This document shows positions 39,675-49,934 of a DNA stretch of 64,000 nt, piece after piece (position 1 is the first letter of the stretch; each line of letters begins with the position of its first letter). This DNA comes from Podaxis mareebaensis (taxonomy: Eukaryota; Basidiomycota; Agaricomycetes; Agaricales; Agaricaceae). Both the position numbers and the translations under genes were made by a program. A model generated the notes under the pieces. That model worked only from the letters and a program-made list of their open reading frames with translations, had not been told where the DNA came from and searched no databases. Where the stretch lies: positions 1 through 64,000 of the forward strand of contig JAEUWP010000092.1 of the NCBI GenBank assembly GCA_018524725.1. The letters run 5' to 3'.

Positions 39675-39748
39675 GGCCGACTAGCTCAGTTGGTTAGAGC
39701 GTCGTGCTAATAACGCGAAGGTCTTGGGTTCGATCCCCACGTTGGCCA
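39675..39748 (+). tRNA. tRNA-Ile(AAU)
   Basis: Cloverleaf can be drawn: acceptor strands GGCCGAC and GTTGGCC, D arm CTAGCTCAGTTGGTTAGAG, anticodon loop CTAATAA with anticodon AAT (AAU, read as inosine-modified), TPsiC arm with GGGTTCGATCCCC, discriminator A. No intron. CCA is not encoded, as expected for a nuclear tRNA. Confidence 0.96.
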
Positions 39749-41680
39749 TTCGGGAGTGTGATCATACCTTTTTGCCTTTGGCAAGGGGATTAAAGCTGCA
39801 GAGAGAACTAGATGATATGACAGAAAAAGTAGGCCATTTCCATAGCCTTCGTGTTCTTTTGCGAATGTTACAACACAACAGAAAATGTAATGTCATCAAG
39901 AGGAAAGATCATCCTTCCTACGTTCGATTGTGCCTCATTCCGTACTAACTCGGCCACCAGAACCCAGATAGTCTCCCTCCGTGATATAAATCACCTGATC
40001 CTTCGATGTTCTGGTCTAACATACACAGGCCCCACCTCGAACAGCAATCTAAGTTCACCAACCAAGATCACAGACAGCTGCGTGGCACCACACCGGATCC
40101 TAGTCTCAGCAACATAGCTATCCAGCACAAAAAATAAACCATTTCGTCCCCGTCGCCGAACGGCCACCGACCTGAAGCACCTCCCCCCCTCCTCCAACAC
40201 CCCGGTATTAGTAACGGCAGACAAGTGGACTACTAGCGGAGAAGTTGACCTTCCGGGGAGAGGGAACGACCGGTACGGGTTCTCGGAAACGGTCACCATT
40301 TCGTAATTGTTCATTGTTGGTACAGGGAGGGTTCATAAGGGGATACAGGTGTTCCTGGATAGTGGCTCCGATTCACTTGGTGTATGTGAGTTATTGACGC
40401 TTTTTCCTGGATATTCAAGGACGCACAGAACAAGTATCTGAAGGGCCGAAGATCTAAGCGACTCAGTTCTAAAAAAATATATGATATCTCCAACTGATCC
40501 AGACATCTCGTCGACAAACGCAATACGATACCCCGCATATAATAATAGCACAATACCATGCAATACAATCAAACCATAATCAATGCCACCAATGACACCA
40601 ATGCCAGCACGACCCACGCGTTCCCCCGCTCAGCTACCCCCGCCTCTCAGGGATTCATTGCTCCAATTACATCACGACACGTTGCTAAATCAAGCCCTGT
40701 AGCGTGTACAAAGAAAAAAAGGCGCTGAGCACTTGGACAGAGATAAACACATCAACCTCCGATCATCTGCACCGGAGGTCTATTTATAGACCAGTCCTGG
40801 CCGCATGTCCCATATCAAAGAAGGGTAGCTTCCAAGGATGCAGGGGGGGCATTCTCAGGAAGCCTCTAAGGGAGTTGGAGACTGAGCAGGGAACGGGAGA
40901 CGATGCCGAATATACCGGTGTGGCATCAGGGAAGAGAAGTTTTAGAGTCGCTAGCAAAAGGAACTCAGCTCCTGGATGGTGCGAATACAGGGGTCGGTCG
41001 GGCCGAAGACAGCAATAGTCGTGTGTTCACACTCAGGCTCCAGTCCTGCTGCGGAGGCAGGGGAGGGCAGAAGGAGCAGTTGTGGAGCAGTTCTTGAGGT
41101 GGATAGCATTCTACCTCTAATTGAAGCTTTGAAAGATTGAAGGATAGTCGGTAGGATGTTAGCATTTGGACCCGAACTCGGGCAAAGATACGAGTCCTCC
41201 AACGCACCTCGTGATACAGTACACTAATATTCGAAGACTCATCTTGATTAAATCTCAGGAATATTACTCACGATCCGACTTAAAGACTGAAGAGAAAGAA
41301 GACTCCAATTATTACATCCGCATCGTAAAAAATAAGGTGAGCTATACAATACTATACAAGACAATACAAAAACTACAAGTGAGACAAAGCAAAGGTCAGC
41401 TTCGAATATCACACATGATGAAGATCGAAGGAAAGGGTCCATGAGGGTCCGTTCGAGTCGTACAAGTCGTCAATAAAACTTGTACGTGGAGAGTCCATTT
41501 ATCTCTCTTCATTTTCGGTTCGTTCGTCATTTTCGGTTGGGCTGAGGGAGAAGACGAGAAAGTGGGGATATCGCAGAAAACGTGGCCTGACGTGCATAAA
41601 GGAGGCTCAACCAGTTGAACCTCCCTGAACGAAAATCACGAAAATCCATCGCGTTTGTGCTGAGCTGGAGGACCATGACG
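39749..41680. other. 1.9-kb intergenic region without recognised gene
   Basis: Between tRNA-Ile and the end of the unknown minus-strand gene. Only short unrelated open frames. Near 41601-41624 there is an 11-nt-arm inverted repeat (GGAGGCTCAAC / GTTGAACCTCC, one mismatch, 2-nt loop) about 60 bp past the stop codon of the minus-strand gene, possibly in its 3' UTR. Nothing else named. Confidence 0.45.
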
Positions 41681-43486
41681 TCACTTCCTCCCAAACAGCG
41701 AGCCAAGTCCCAACCTCTTCTTCCTTGCCATACTCCCCGAGTTCCTACTCACACTAACATCCAAATCCACATCCTTATCCATCATCATCCCAGCCCACTC
41801 CCTGCATTCAATCATATCGTCCAAAGGATCCAACGACGCAAGTATAATCTTCCCTCTTTGCGGTTTGTCTTCCCTAGGCCTCAGGGCAGCGGCATCCATG
41901 GTGGTAGTGGGCGCTTTCGCGACTCGGTGGACAACAGGCTCCGGCGCAAAGGAAGCCTCAACAAATTCCCTCCTGGCTTCCGCAACTACACTCATAGACG
42001 GAGTCTTCGCAACCTCGACCTTCTTCCATCCTGCACTTGCAGGCGTAAGTTTCAACGGGGCCGGCCTCCTCTTGGCTTTCTTTCCCGTGCCAGGGGGTGG
42101 GATAACGAATGCGGAAGAGAACCTTGCGGACTTGGGTGTGCGTGGAGTACGGGGCGCAGAAACTTGGTTGGTGGTAGTAGTGGTGGTAGAGGGAAACAGG
42201 GAGGATTTGGGCGAAACGCGAAATTGTACACCAGGTGAGCGAGGACCGAAAGCCGCTACATCAATCAAGAATTCAGGTTTCCGCAAGTGTTTCGCTGCGC
42301 GACGAGGACGCGAGGGAAGAGACAAGATACTCAGCCCAGGTACGACAGGCGAAGTCCTCCTGAACGGTGATTTCGGAGCTACGGAGAATGAAAGAACAAC
42401 ATCCTCAGGTCCACACTGCGTCTCCTCAGCGGGCAAGACAAGGTACTTCGGATCCAAATCCGAATCCTGAGTCGACACACTCTCGCGTCTCGAGTCCGCA
42501 AGATCAACAAGCCCAGTCTTGATAGGCGAGATAGGCGAAACACCATCCTCGGTTTCCTCTTTCCCAAATCTGACCCATTGACCTTCAACATTCCCGCCGT
42601 CAACATCCCCACCAAGCAAATGCGCATACTCCATTTCTTCATCTTGGTCCCACCACAATCCACCTTTACCATCGCGATAAACATCACCAACACCGCAGTC
42701 GCCGCCGGCAGCACGCGCTTGAGCTTCCATAACCTTCCGGACGTTGCTCTCAACAGAACCGCCATCAGCGAATTGCATCAAAGCGATTTCGTTGGCGAGT
42801 GGTGGAGGCGGACGGACATGTGCGTATTTAGCCTTTTTGCGCTTCGCAATAAGCTCTGCGCGCGCACGGGTGCTCATGGATTTGGATTTGGTTGGGGAAG
42901 GGAGAGCAGCGGTAGCACGGGAAGTCGATTTTGAACGGGGGCGGAGGATACCAAGGGAACGGAACCGTTTAACGGTGCGCGTGGTGGTTTTCTTTGGAGA
43001 GGGAGGTTGGATAGAAGCGGTTAAAGGTGTCACTGGGGTTTTCATGGCGGCAGTGCGAACGAGGTGGGAAGGGGTAGAAGGAGTCTTGGGAGGGATGTGA
43101 ACGAAGACGGAGGTATAACCGAGAGCGGGGAGGTTGATATCAATGTCCTGAGCCGAAGTGGGAGTGTGAATCAAGCTAGCGAGAGAGCCAGAGGGAGCAC
43201 GGGAGTGCGAGATGGAAGGACGCCTGCCGATACGAGTGAGAGAAGGGCGACGGTGAGGAGAGCGAGGAGCAGGAGAGCCTGGCTGGACGAGGGCAGCCCA
43301 AGCTGCGATGTTGCTGGCACGTCGGCGAAGGGGAGGGCTAGGAGGGATAGTAGCAGACAACGGCAAGGCAACAGCAATAGGAGGGGAGGGAGGAGCCTGG
43401 GTGGGCTTCTTCTTTTGAGGAGGGGGTCTCGCAAGGAAAGGGTAGCGGGCGGCCTTAATAGCCTGCTCGTAGTTAATTGTCTGCAT
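41681..43486 (-). CDS. uncharacterised intrinsically disordered protein, single exon
   Basis: An uninterrupted frame of about 600 codons. The start chosen is the ATG giving MQTINYEQAIKAARYPFLARP at 43486; two in-frame ATGs lie up to 18 nt upstream. I do not recognise the family. Composition is Ser/Pro/Arg/Thr rich with many SP and TP sites suggesting proline-directed phosphorylation. More ordered blocks include ASNIAAWAALVQPGSPAPRSP (about 60), RARAELIAKRKKAKYAHVRPP (about 215), LANEIALMQFADGGSVESNV (about 240), a WWDQDEEMEYAHLLGG patch (about 285), KYLVLPAEE (about 355), KPEFLIDVAAFGPRSPG (about 410), DDMIECREWAGMMMD (about 570) and a basic GLGSLFGRK end. Lack of introns in an intron-dense region is notable. 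No membrane segment or signal peptide. A regulatory phosphoprotein is only a guess. Confidence 0.7.
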   Translation of the reverse strand: MQTINYEQAIKAARYPFLARPPPQKKKPTQAPPSPPIAVALPLSATIPPSPPLRRRASNIAAWAALVQPGSPAPRSPHRRPSLTRIGRRPSISHSRAPSGSLASLIHTPTSAQDIDINLPALGYTSVFVHIPPKTPSTPSHLVRTAAMKTPVTPLTASIQPPSPKKTTTRTVKRFRSLGILRPRSKSTSRATAALPSPTKSKSMSTRARAELIAKRKKAKYAHVRPPPPLANEIALMQFADGGSVESNVRKVMEAQARAAGGDCGVGDVYRDGKGGLWWDQDEEMEYAHLLGGDVDGGNVEGQWVRFGKEETEDGVSPISPIKTGLVDLADSRRESVSTQDSDLDPKYLVLPAEETQCGPEDVVLSFSVAPKSPFRRTSPVVPGLSILSLPSRPRRAAKHLRKPEFLIDVAAFGPRSPGVQFRVSPKSSLFPSTTTTTTNQVSAPRTPRTPKSARFSSAFVIPPPGTGKKAKRRPAPLKLTPASAGWKKVEVAKTPSMSVVAEARREFVEASFAPEPVVHRVAKAPTTTMDAAALRPREDKPQRGKIILASLDPLDDMIECREWAGMMMDKDVDLDVSVSRNSGSMARKKRLGLGSLFGRK

Positions 43487-44365
43487 AGCCATCGGAAGGA
43501 TCAATAATTAGATCAAGGTTTCGGTCTAGCCGCCTGGAAACAAAAGTTAGCTTGAGCATAGGAGTGAAGGCAGAAATACGAACTGGAGTGGAACAAAGTC
43601 TAGTAGTTGGTGTTGTACAGAAAGATGAAGAAAAGAGGAGAGTGAGAAGATCCGCTGCCTGACTGCTCAGCAGTACCTGTGAACGGGATGCCTAGCCTCA
43701 GACCGACCGTCATGCTTATATCTAATGAGTGGACAAAAGGTGTGCAGCCACAATAGACCACCATTATCGAAGACGTACAAATATGTGCAAATACTTTATT
43801 GTTGTACTGACCCCTGTCACTCTCCTCTCAGCCAATCACGTCACGCCCTACGTGGTCCCCGAGGTCCTGCCGCGTGTCCTAAAAAGGAGTAACAACTTCC
43901 AGGTTCGGCAGGCAGCGCTTATTGTCCTTCCAATTCTTCGGACGCGGATTCTGTGCGGCCCACGCCTGTCAGCTCGGGATGCTCTACATACCTCCTGGTG
44001 CATTCTGATTCTTGGCGCCCATCATCTGATTCATGACACAATAAACCGTCCTCGAGGAACTGGCAAAGTGTTACAACGGAACTTCGCAATCATGCAATGT
44101 AGGAAAGGCAATTAGCCAGCGATGGAGTACAATGTTACATGCCATGCTTCAACGTGAAGCACATCCAGGCCTTTTGTATCTCAGGGTTTGACACATTCTA
44201 CAATAACGTCCCCTCACGTCTTCTGTCCACAGAATGCATTCCTTTAATGTGACTACTATACATTCAAAGCTCTGCGTCCCAAGAAGCCCAACCGTACACA
44301 CAAGAAACCGAGGATCCGGTATACACAATGAAATGCGACATGTATGCGTGTAAATGTCACAAGAG
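43487..44365. other. intergenic, unknown gene promoter and ZNF511-like 3' flank
   Basis: About 880 bp between two minus-strand genes. On the minus strand around 44030-43895 two adjacent short coding-like stretches occur (MNQMMGAKNQNAPGG, then AWAAQNPRPKNWKDNKR to a stop), but joining them needs a 26-nt intron, shorter than any other here. No gene is called. Confidence 0.35.
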
Positions 44366-45747
44366 TTAAGTAGCGCCACCTCTGCCCCCTTTCCTGCCAC
44401 GGCTCCCGCGTCCTCTTTCTCCACTGGCATGCCCAGCTGGAGGAAGCAGAACGACATCACTACCCTCTCCACCAGACACGTCCACTTCCATCCCCGTGCC
44501 GATGGATGCCGATACTCGATGCCCCTTGCCTTTTCTTCCTCTTCGGCCCCTCCCGCCCCCAGCTCCACCTGCGCCAAGTTGCCCGCTTTCTGTGACTGAA
44601 GACGTACTTGCACTTCGCTGATGACCACTACTAGTGGTACCTTGGGGTGGCACGATCCCCCCTCTACCACCTCTACCCCTACCTCTTGCCCCTAGTCCAC
44701 CACCACGTCCACCTCGGCCGAACCTGATAGAACTCGGCACGAGGCTGAGAGAGCTCATACCTTCCGCTAATGCATCGACATCTGCGTTGGCACCAGCCCT
44801 CGTATTCGTGGCGCGCGGTGGACTAGCAGGATGCAAAGACCGAACATTCGGTCTCGGTGTCTTCTCGAGTTCTTCCACATCTGCTTCTTGTACCTCTTCC
44901 TCGCTCGAATCTTCGTCGCCATCGCTATCTTCCACCACCATCCTATCCCTATCCTTCTCCTCTCCTCTTTCTTTCCCTTTCTTCTGATCTTGAACGCCCC
45001 TAGGCTTCCACTCTCTCCTAATCATGCTCGCGCCTTCGCCCCATTTCCTCAACAAACCGCCGATGCCCTTGTTCGTCACTGCAAAAAAGAACTCTTTTGG
45101 ATATTTATGTGCTTCGATCATATGTAGACGTCGGGCTTTAGGGGATTGGAAGAACCTCGTACACGTTGATACCATACACCCAAACTGATGAGCGGATCGT
45201 GAGTGTAGGTTCTCATGTTGATAGTCATAATGTCACGAGAATCAAACTTACAATTTTCTCTCCACGTTCTTTTCGCACCGCTGCGAGAGGATCATGACAT
45301 TCTGTCTGATGCTACGACCAACGCCAGAACCACCAGAACCACCACCATCAGCACCATGATACACATCCACGCCACCAACAAGAATCAACTCACAAGCTCC
45401 AATAACTTCGCCTCAGGAAACACACACCCACATTCAGGCTGCTCACACACGTGTGCATGATACGTAGCATAATGCCTTTCTAATTCCTTCGAATTGGCAA
45501 GTGTGATAGGATGTCGATTGCATGTTGGCGGGAGTGTACATAGGATCGGGCGCTGTTGCTCCACACCGCCGCCACCACCAGGGAAATCGTCTGGTGAAGT
45601 GGACGATCGTGCGATCTTGGTTTCAGGTGATGATATCGACAAGGATGACGGTGATGTTGAAGATGTTGTGGAAGAGGACGAACGGCGGGAAGGTGTCAGT
45701 GGCCGTGAGCGTTTGCCAGTTGTTTGTGAGGGAACTGGCGTTGCCAT
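44366..45747 (-). CDS. C2H2 zinc finger protein, ZNF511-like
   Basis: Three exons (minus, 5' to 3'): 45747-45394, 45305-45252, 45184-44366; 408 residues. Finger 1 begins with CTLPPTCNRHPITLANSKELERHYATYH, finger 2 with CEQPECGCVFPEAKLLELHLTECH built across the first intron (LLEL|TECH), and finger 3 with CMVSTCTRFFQSPKARRLHMIEAH followed by KYPKEFFF. This three-finger pattern with the AHKYP ending and conserved linker is that of ZNF511, a poorly characterised nuclear protein. The C-terminal half is different: a KKGKERGEEK basic stretch, an acidic serine patch (likely CK2 sites), then two long RG/GG-rich blocks (GRGGRGGGLGARGRG and a final RGRGSRGRKGGRGG), suggesting RNA binding. Phase 0 introns close. 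Nucleic-acid binding is inferred. Confidence 0.75.
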
Positions 45748-45924
45748 TGATTCGCGGGTGTAAAATATGCGGTAAGAGAGTGTGTGAATTGGGTGTTGAA
45801 GATAGGGACAGTGTAAGGAGAGATTGGGTGCGTTCAGGTGATAGAGCTGCGCCGCTGCGGCATTGCATTTGGATCGAACTTATCTTTAAGAATTTAAATA
45901 CATTAAAATACTAACCTTATGTGT

Positions 45925-46018
45925 GCCCCATGGCTGAGTTGGTTACAGCGTCCGACTGTTATATTCGTAGCGAAATACTGGCAATCGGAAGGTCGTGAGT
46001 TCGAGCCTCACTGGGGCA
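45925..46018 (+). tRNA. tRNA-Asn(GUU) with intron
   Basis: Acceptor GCCCCA pairs with TGGGGC; D arm TGGCTGAGTTGGTTACAG; anticodon stem TCCGA / TCGGA; T arm GTGAGTTCGAGCCTCAC; discriminator A. The anticodon GTT is at 45958-45960, followed by A at position 37 and a ~22-nt intron (about 45962-45983), the standard eukaryotic nuclear tRNA intron position. Mature length is about 72 nt. Confidence 0.94.
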
Positions 46019-46178
46019 GATTTTTTGAAGCTTTTCTGGTTTCGGCGCCTTGTGGTCTTGTAGAACTTGCTAGACGTTCCAAATAAGTAATCGGGTCAGT
46101 TATTTCGATCCAACTCAAAATAAGCGCGCGACTCTATTTTACCTTGGCTTCATACTCTCATCTTCCACCTCTGGACCA

Positions 46179-47979
46179 ATGTCCTCTAAAAGCAAATGGG
46201 ACCAACCTGCCCCAACAGACGACAAGTCACCTACCTCCGCACCTCCCAGTAACAAAGACGGCAACAAAAGTGCATCCGACGCGGCAGCAGCAGCTGCTGC
46301 CATCGCTGCCAAAATTGCTGCCCAGTTCGCTTCTGGAGCTCTGAAGGACGAAGCCGCATTCCAGAAGGATATAGATATCAATGATGTCAGGAATCGGTAC
46401 ATGTTGACGAAGGGGTCTACGCAACAGCAGGTGGGTTTTCAGAAGTTCCTAACTTTATTTTGTTCTCGTACGCTATTCTTGTTCTTCGAAATAGCTATGG
46501 ATTCTGAAGGGGGGCTGTCTCTAAGTTGTGTTTGCAGAGGAGCTTACGTTTTTACTTTCCTTTTTTTGTCGTAGATCCATGACGATACGGGTGCGTCGGT
46601 CAGCACGAAAGGAGTGTGGTATCCTGACCGGAGCAAGGCGACCGAGAAGGATCCCCCGTTGTACCTCCATGTTACCGCTCCTACGCAAGAGGCTTTGCAA
46701 AAAGCTATTGACAAGATTAATGAGCTTATGGCTATGGATCTTGGACCGTTGGTTGAGGATAAGAAGGATCGGTTGAGGGAAAAAGTAAGCCCTTCTCTCA
46801 AGCTTCTGGGAATGCTTTTCTTGGACGATGTCCGATTTGTTCTGGTTGTTGATTTTGGCTTCGGATAGCGCAAGTGGCCTGAGGAGAAGCTTACTGTTGG
46901 GTTGGAGTCTATTAGGAACTTTAACGTTCGTGCTAAAGTCGTTGGGCCGAGTGTACGTCTTATTCCTTTCTATCGGCGTTGTGTCAAGTTGACTCGTGTG
47001 TCTGAACAGGGATCCTTTGTCAAATACATCCAACAAGAGACTGGCACGCGTGTCCAGATCAAGGGGGTCGGCTCAGGCTTCATAGAGCAGGAAACAGGCC
47101 GGGAGAGCGACGAACCACTCTACATTCACATTACGTACGCTTTTCCCTCTCCATCTTCTACCAGCGCAATCGAACTAACACAATTGAATGATTCTTCTAG
47201 TGGTCCAGATGAAGGACAGGTCCAACGTGCCAAAGTCCTCACTGAAGACCTGCTCCTAGTCGTCCGTCAAGAACACGCCAAAATGCAGGCATTCCTTCAA
47301 CAACAACAAATGGAACTGCACCAAGCCCAAGCCCAGTATGCTGCATATAGTGCCATGGCAGCGGTAGGTATTCTCATCTTATCACCGCAAGAGCAAGAAC
47401 GTTCTTGTGTCTCTTTTCTTCTATCTCTACCGTGTCGAATGAAATGCTAATGACTAATCCTCTGAACTAACCCCTCCCTTTTGTCGCGTCATTTTGTCTG
47501 TTCGTCTCATCAATGTTTAGGGATACGCTCCTCCACCGCCGGCTAATGCACCCCCACCCCCTCCAGGTGAACAACCACCTCCACCTGCGGATGGCGCACC
47601 AGGAGCACCGACAGGTGTCTACGACCCGTCGCAAACCGCGATGGCAGCAAGTGGAGCACCGCCTGCAGCATCGGATCAAGCAAGTCAAGACGCTTTTGCT
47701 GCTTACTGGTATGCCCTGTCTTCTTGCCACCCCCCGGTCTACCACTCACTCACTGGTCGACTGACGATGAATTCATACAGGGCTGCATACGGTTATGATG
47801 TAAACTCGCCCCAATTCAAAGAATGGGCCGCCCAGCAACAAGCACAATATGCACAATACTACGCCTCGCAGGGTTACAACGGCGCAGCCAACGGTGCCAC
47901 ACCCACCGCTCCCGCTAGCGCGCCTCCACCACCCCCACCAAACTCCGGAGACGCCCCTCCTCCGCCTCCACCATCATAG
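46179..47979 (+). CDS. KH-domain protein, KHDC4/BLOM7-like splicing factor
   Basis: Seven exons: 46179-46430, 46575-46784, 46869-46952, 47010-47134, 47201-47363, 47521-47708, 47781-47979; 406 residues. An alanine-rich helix (about 38-55) precedes the conserved block IDINDVRNRYMLTKGSTQQQ and IHDDTGASVSTKG.WYPD, then PPLYLHVTAPTQEAL, which is the first KH-like region. A second KH-type region covers NVRAKVVGPSGSFVKYIQQE, GTRVQIKGVGSGF and EPLYIHITGPDE. The tail is Gln/Ala-rich then proline-rich (YAPPPPANAPPPPPG and a final PPPPPPS). The family includes human KHDC4 (BLOM7), a protein associated with pre-mRNA splicing. The gene lies 160 bp after tRNA-Asn. Confidence 0.88.
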
Positions 47980-48184
47980 TCGGTAGGAATCCAGGTTGTT
48001 GTCGCGTTGTTGATAATTATGCCTCTAGCCCCTCTTCCCCGGGTAGGTCGTAGTCACTATGTCATCAGGTCTTATCGAAAGTGATTTTTGGTCACTATCT
48101 AATTCCACTGTAGTTTTCTTCAATGGCGCTCCCTGTCCAATAGAGCCGCTGAATATATACGTACATCACCCTTCTTTCGAGGTT

Positions 48185-48693
48185 TCAATCCAACCTCTCA
48201 GATTGATCTTTATACCCAGACCATTTCGGCAAACCGTCATTGACATCCAACAACCGCGTCCCATAAAAGATATGAACAGTTGGTTTCAGATCCTCCCATT
48301 CTTTAATCTTCCCATCCTCGTTTCGATCGAGATTTGATCCCCACACACTCCATCTATTACCCCTCTCATGAAATGAAGCTACACAAACGCCACAGTTCTT
48401 GCAACGCCAACGCTTCTTCCATGGCTTCGCTGCGACGGGATAGAGGTCGAGAAAACCGAATGCTGGTTCTTCATGCGTCCATTTGAAAGCGTTCGCTGGG
48501 AAATGGATAGTTTGAATAAAGGGAGCACCTATTGCACGGTTAACCATATGCTACGGGCCCGAAAATCCGACATCAACGTACTGGACAACCTCTGGCAAAG
48601 GGTACAATGGCAATATGCGCTCAGGAGAGGGTCCCCCGTCGCTTCCCAATGAACAGTCCCGCAATAACAGCCGCCTTTATATATCTTTGCCAT
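48185..48693 (-). CDS. GFA/CENP-V-fold zinc protein (glutathione-dependent formaldehyde-activating family)
   Basis: Two exons (minus, 5' to 3'): 48693-48582 and 48528-48185; 151 residues, the usual length for this fold. The zinc-ligand pattern is complete: GGCYCGTVHW (Cys9, Cys11), YCHCTLCQRLS (Cys28, Cys30, Cys33) and CKNCGVC in the second half, with the core APFIQTIHFPANAFKWT. The name comes from Gfa of Paracoccus, but most fungal members have no tested activity, so S-hydroxymethylglutathione formation is only a possible role. The 53-nt intron starts GTACGT. The gene faces away from the NACHT gene, and its first exon is the left edge of the duplicated segment (a decayed copy of the same start is at 52960). 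Confidence 0.88.
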
Positions 48694-49934
48694 ACTATGA
48701 GTATGGTTGTTCGTTGGGAGGGTGGGGACTAATAATTGTTATTGTAAGATGAAGATGACTGATCATCCGCTCATCCGGAAAGCGAACATGTGATGTGTTA
48801 TGGATTCAGTTTACAGGACGAGCCGTAGAGACTGCCAGGATTGGGAACTTGGGTAACGTTCCCTTGCTTGGCAAGGGTTTCTGCACCCCCGTAATAGGAC
48901 CCAATTTTCGACTCATCGCGTACATAAGTGCAAACAATCTTATCTTATTTACACTCGTTCCCTTACCTCCACAATGTGACCCTTGAGTTTGGTACCTTTA
49001 CCTTCTACTAGTTCCCTCCGCTTTAACAAAATAAATGATTTTACTTCTCCTCCTGCTCAAAAATGCGTGAAACACCAGCAAAGCTCCTGCGGGCCGCAAA
49101 GGGCTGCCAAGCAAGGGTTGTTGGAGTCGACACTTGTAGTATGTATTGAATCATAAACTGGACTGGCAGCCAAACATGGAATCTTATTCCCTATCCTACT
49201 CTCTCACTCCCTGCGCGATGCCATGCTCCGACCTTACCGACAACCACCTTTATCCATCTCGCTGTATGATGCTCAATGCTCATCAAAATGTACTGCAGGT
49301 GTTTACCCAGCTACTCGGCACTTAATACCTGAAAAATCCACATTTACTTAGGTCGGCCCTTGTACCAGACTTGCCATGAAATGCCTCACGGCAGATGCAA
49401 TTATCTCATAAAGCGCAGCTATGCCACTACACCAACGCCGTCACAAAACGACGTTCCCCCGTTCAAGCCAAAGTTGATCAAACACAGGGGCTAACCTGCT
49501 CGTGAAAATCACATGTGATTCCGAAGACTTTGGTGAACTTGTTGAGGGAGATGGCACAAATTAGAGTTTATCCGTCCATCTCATGTGCTGCTGTGGGATC
49601 GGTGGGCTATTGCTTGAAATGACCGGCGTTATGCGCTCAAGGTTTCTCATGCTCACCTTGCGACAGCGAAAGCTCTCCTCGATGATACTTCCTCCACTGT
49701 AATCTCCCTGTCCTGCACGCTCACATATTCTATTAGATCAACTGGGTCAACGGCGCCGTTTATGTTCAACAGATTTAGAGATTGATGGAATCACGGTCGT
49801 TATGTTCTGTGGGCTGTGCATCACGGGTGTCTCTGAGCCACTTCCTGGCTTGTACAAGGCTGTTACATTTCCTCACTTCCACCCCCTGCTTTCACCGGTG
49901 CTTGCACCACCTACTTGTGTTCTACTGTCTACGC
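48694..49934. promoter_or_regulatory. divergent upstream region of GFA-like and NACHT genes (left copy of duplication)
   Basis: About 1.24 kb with no supported gene. It aligns by eye, with many C/T and G/A differences, to 52961-53899, including the blocks ATCT TTGCCATACTATG, GCGAACATGTGATGTGTTATGGAT, ACTGCAGGTGTTTAC, CTCGGCACTTAATACC and AGCTCTCCTCGATGATACTTCCTC. This copy keeps its CpG sites, the other has lost most of them. Confidence 0.6.
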
